Of a stretch of DNA of 5,213 nt, positions 5,204 to 5,213 are shown piece after piece. Both the position numbers and the translations under genes were made by a program. This DNA is from Caldilineae bacterium (GTDB taxonomy: Bacteria > Chloroflexota > Anaerolineae > J102), in the NCBI GenBank assembly GCA_003694905.1, contig RFJM01000386.1:1-5213 (forward strand). The letters are read 5' to 3'. The notes below the pieces were generated by a model. It saw nothing but the letters and a program-made list of their open reading frames with translations. It did no database searches and had not been told where the DNA came from. The stretch's first letter is position 1. Each line of letters starts with the position of its first letter.

Positions 5204-5213
5204 GGTCAGGCCA

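Overview
The window looks like chromosomal DNA of a GC-rich bacterium, most likely a member of the Chloroflexota (Anaerolineae or Caldilineae type). The basis is the GC-rich coding style, a secreted glycosidase ending in a YFPMLLRN block followed by a Pro/Thr linker (a layout I associate with exported Chloroflexota proteins), and weak or absent Shine-Dalgarno sites at most starts. This is inference; there is no rRNA or other marker gene. I see no mobile element, CRISPR array, tRNA or rRNA.

Layout. Positions 2000 to 1 (minus strand) hold most of a secreted GH51-like alpha-L-arabinofuranosidase that runs off the left edge. It has a signal peptide, both catalytic glutamates (E187, E428), an extra block of about 100 residues between them, and the start of a Pro/Thr linker. 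Diverging from it at 2178-2750 (plus) is hpt, hypoxanthine-guanine phosphoribosyltransferase, behind an extended -10 promoter. At 2978-3592 (plus), behind a strong Shine-Dalgarno site, is an unrecognised 204-residue protein with an N-terminal CCCH putative zinc-binding motif and two diverged copies of a TWKG-x-WF-x-x-NY repeat. Converging on it is an unrecognised 160-residue protein at 4119-3637 (minus). A 343-base divergent spacer follows, with one good sigma70-like promoter facing each way and a 37-base imperfect palindrome between them. At 4463-5203 (plus) is a complete PHP-domain metal-dependent phosphoesterase.

The genes do not form an evident pathway or defence system. They are mostly separate transcription units: a carbohydrate-degrading exoenzyme, purine salvage, a nucleotide or nucleic-acid phosphoesterase and two unknowns. 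The parts most worth a second look are the glycosidase insert, the zinc-motif/TWKG-repeat protein and the palindrome in the divergent spacer.
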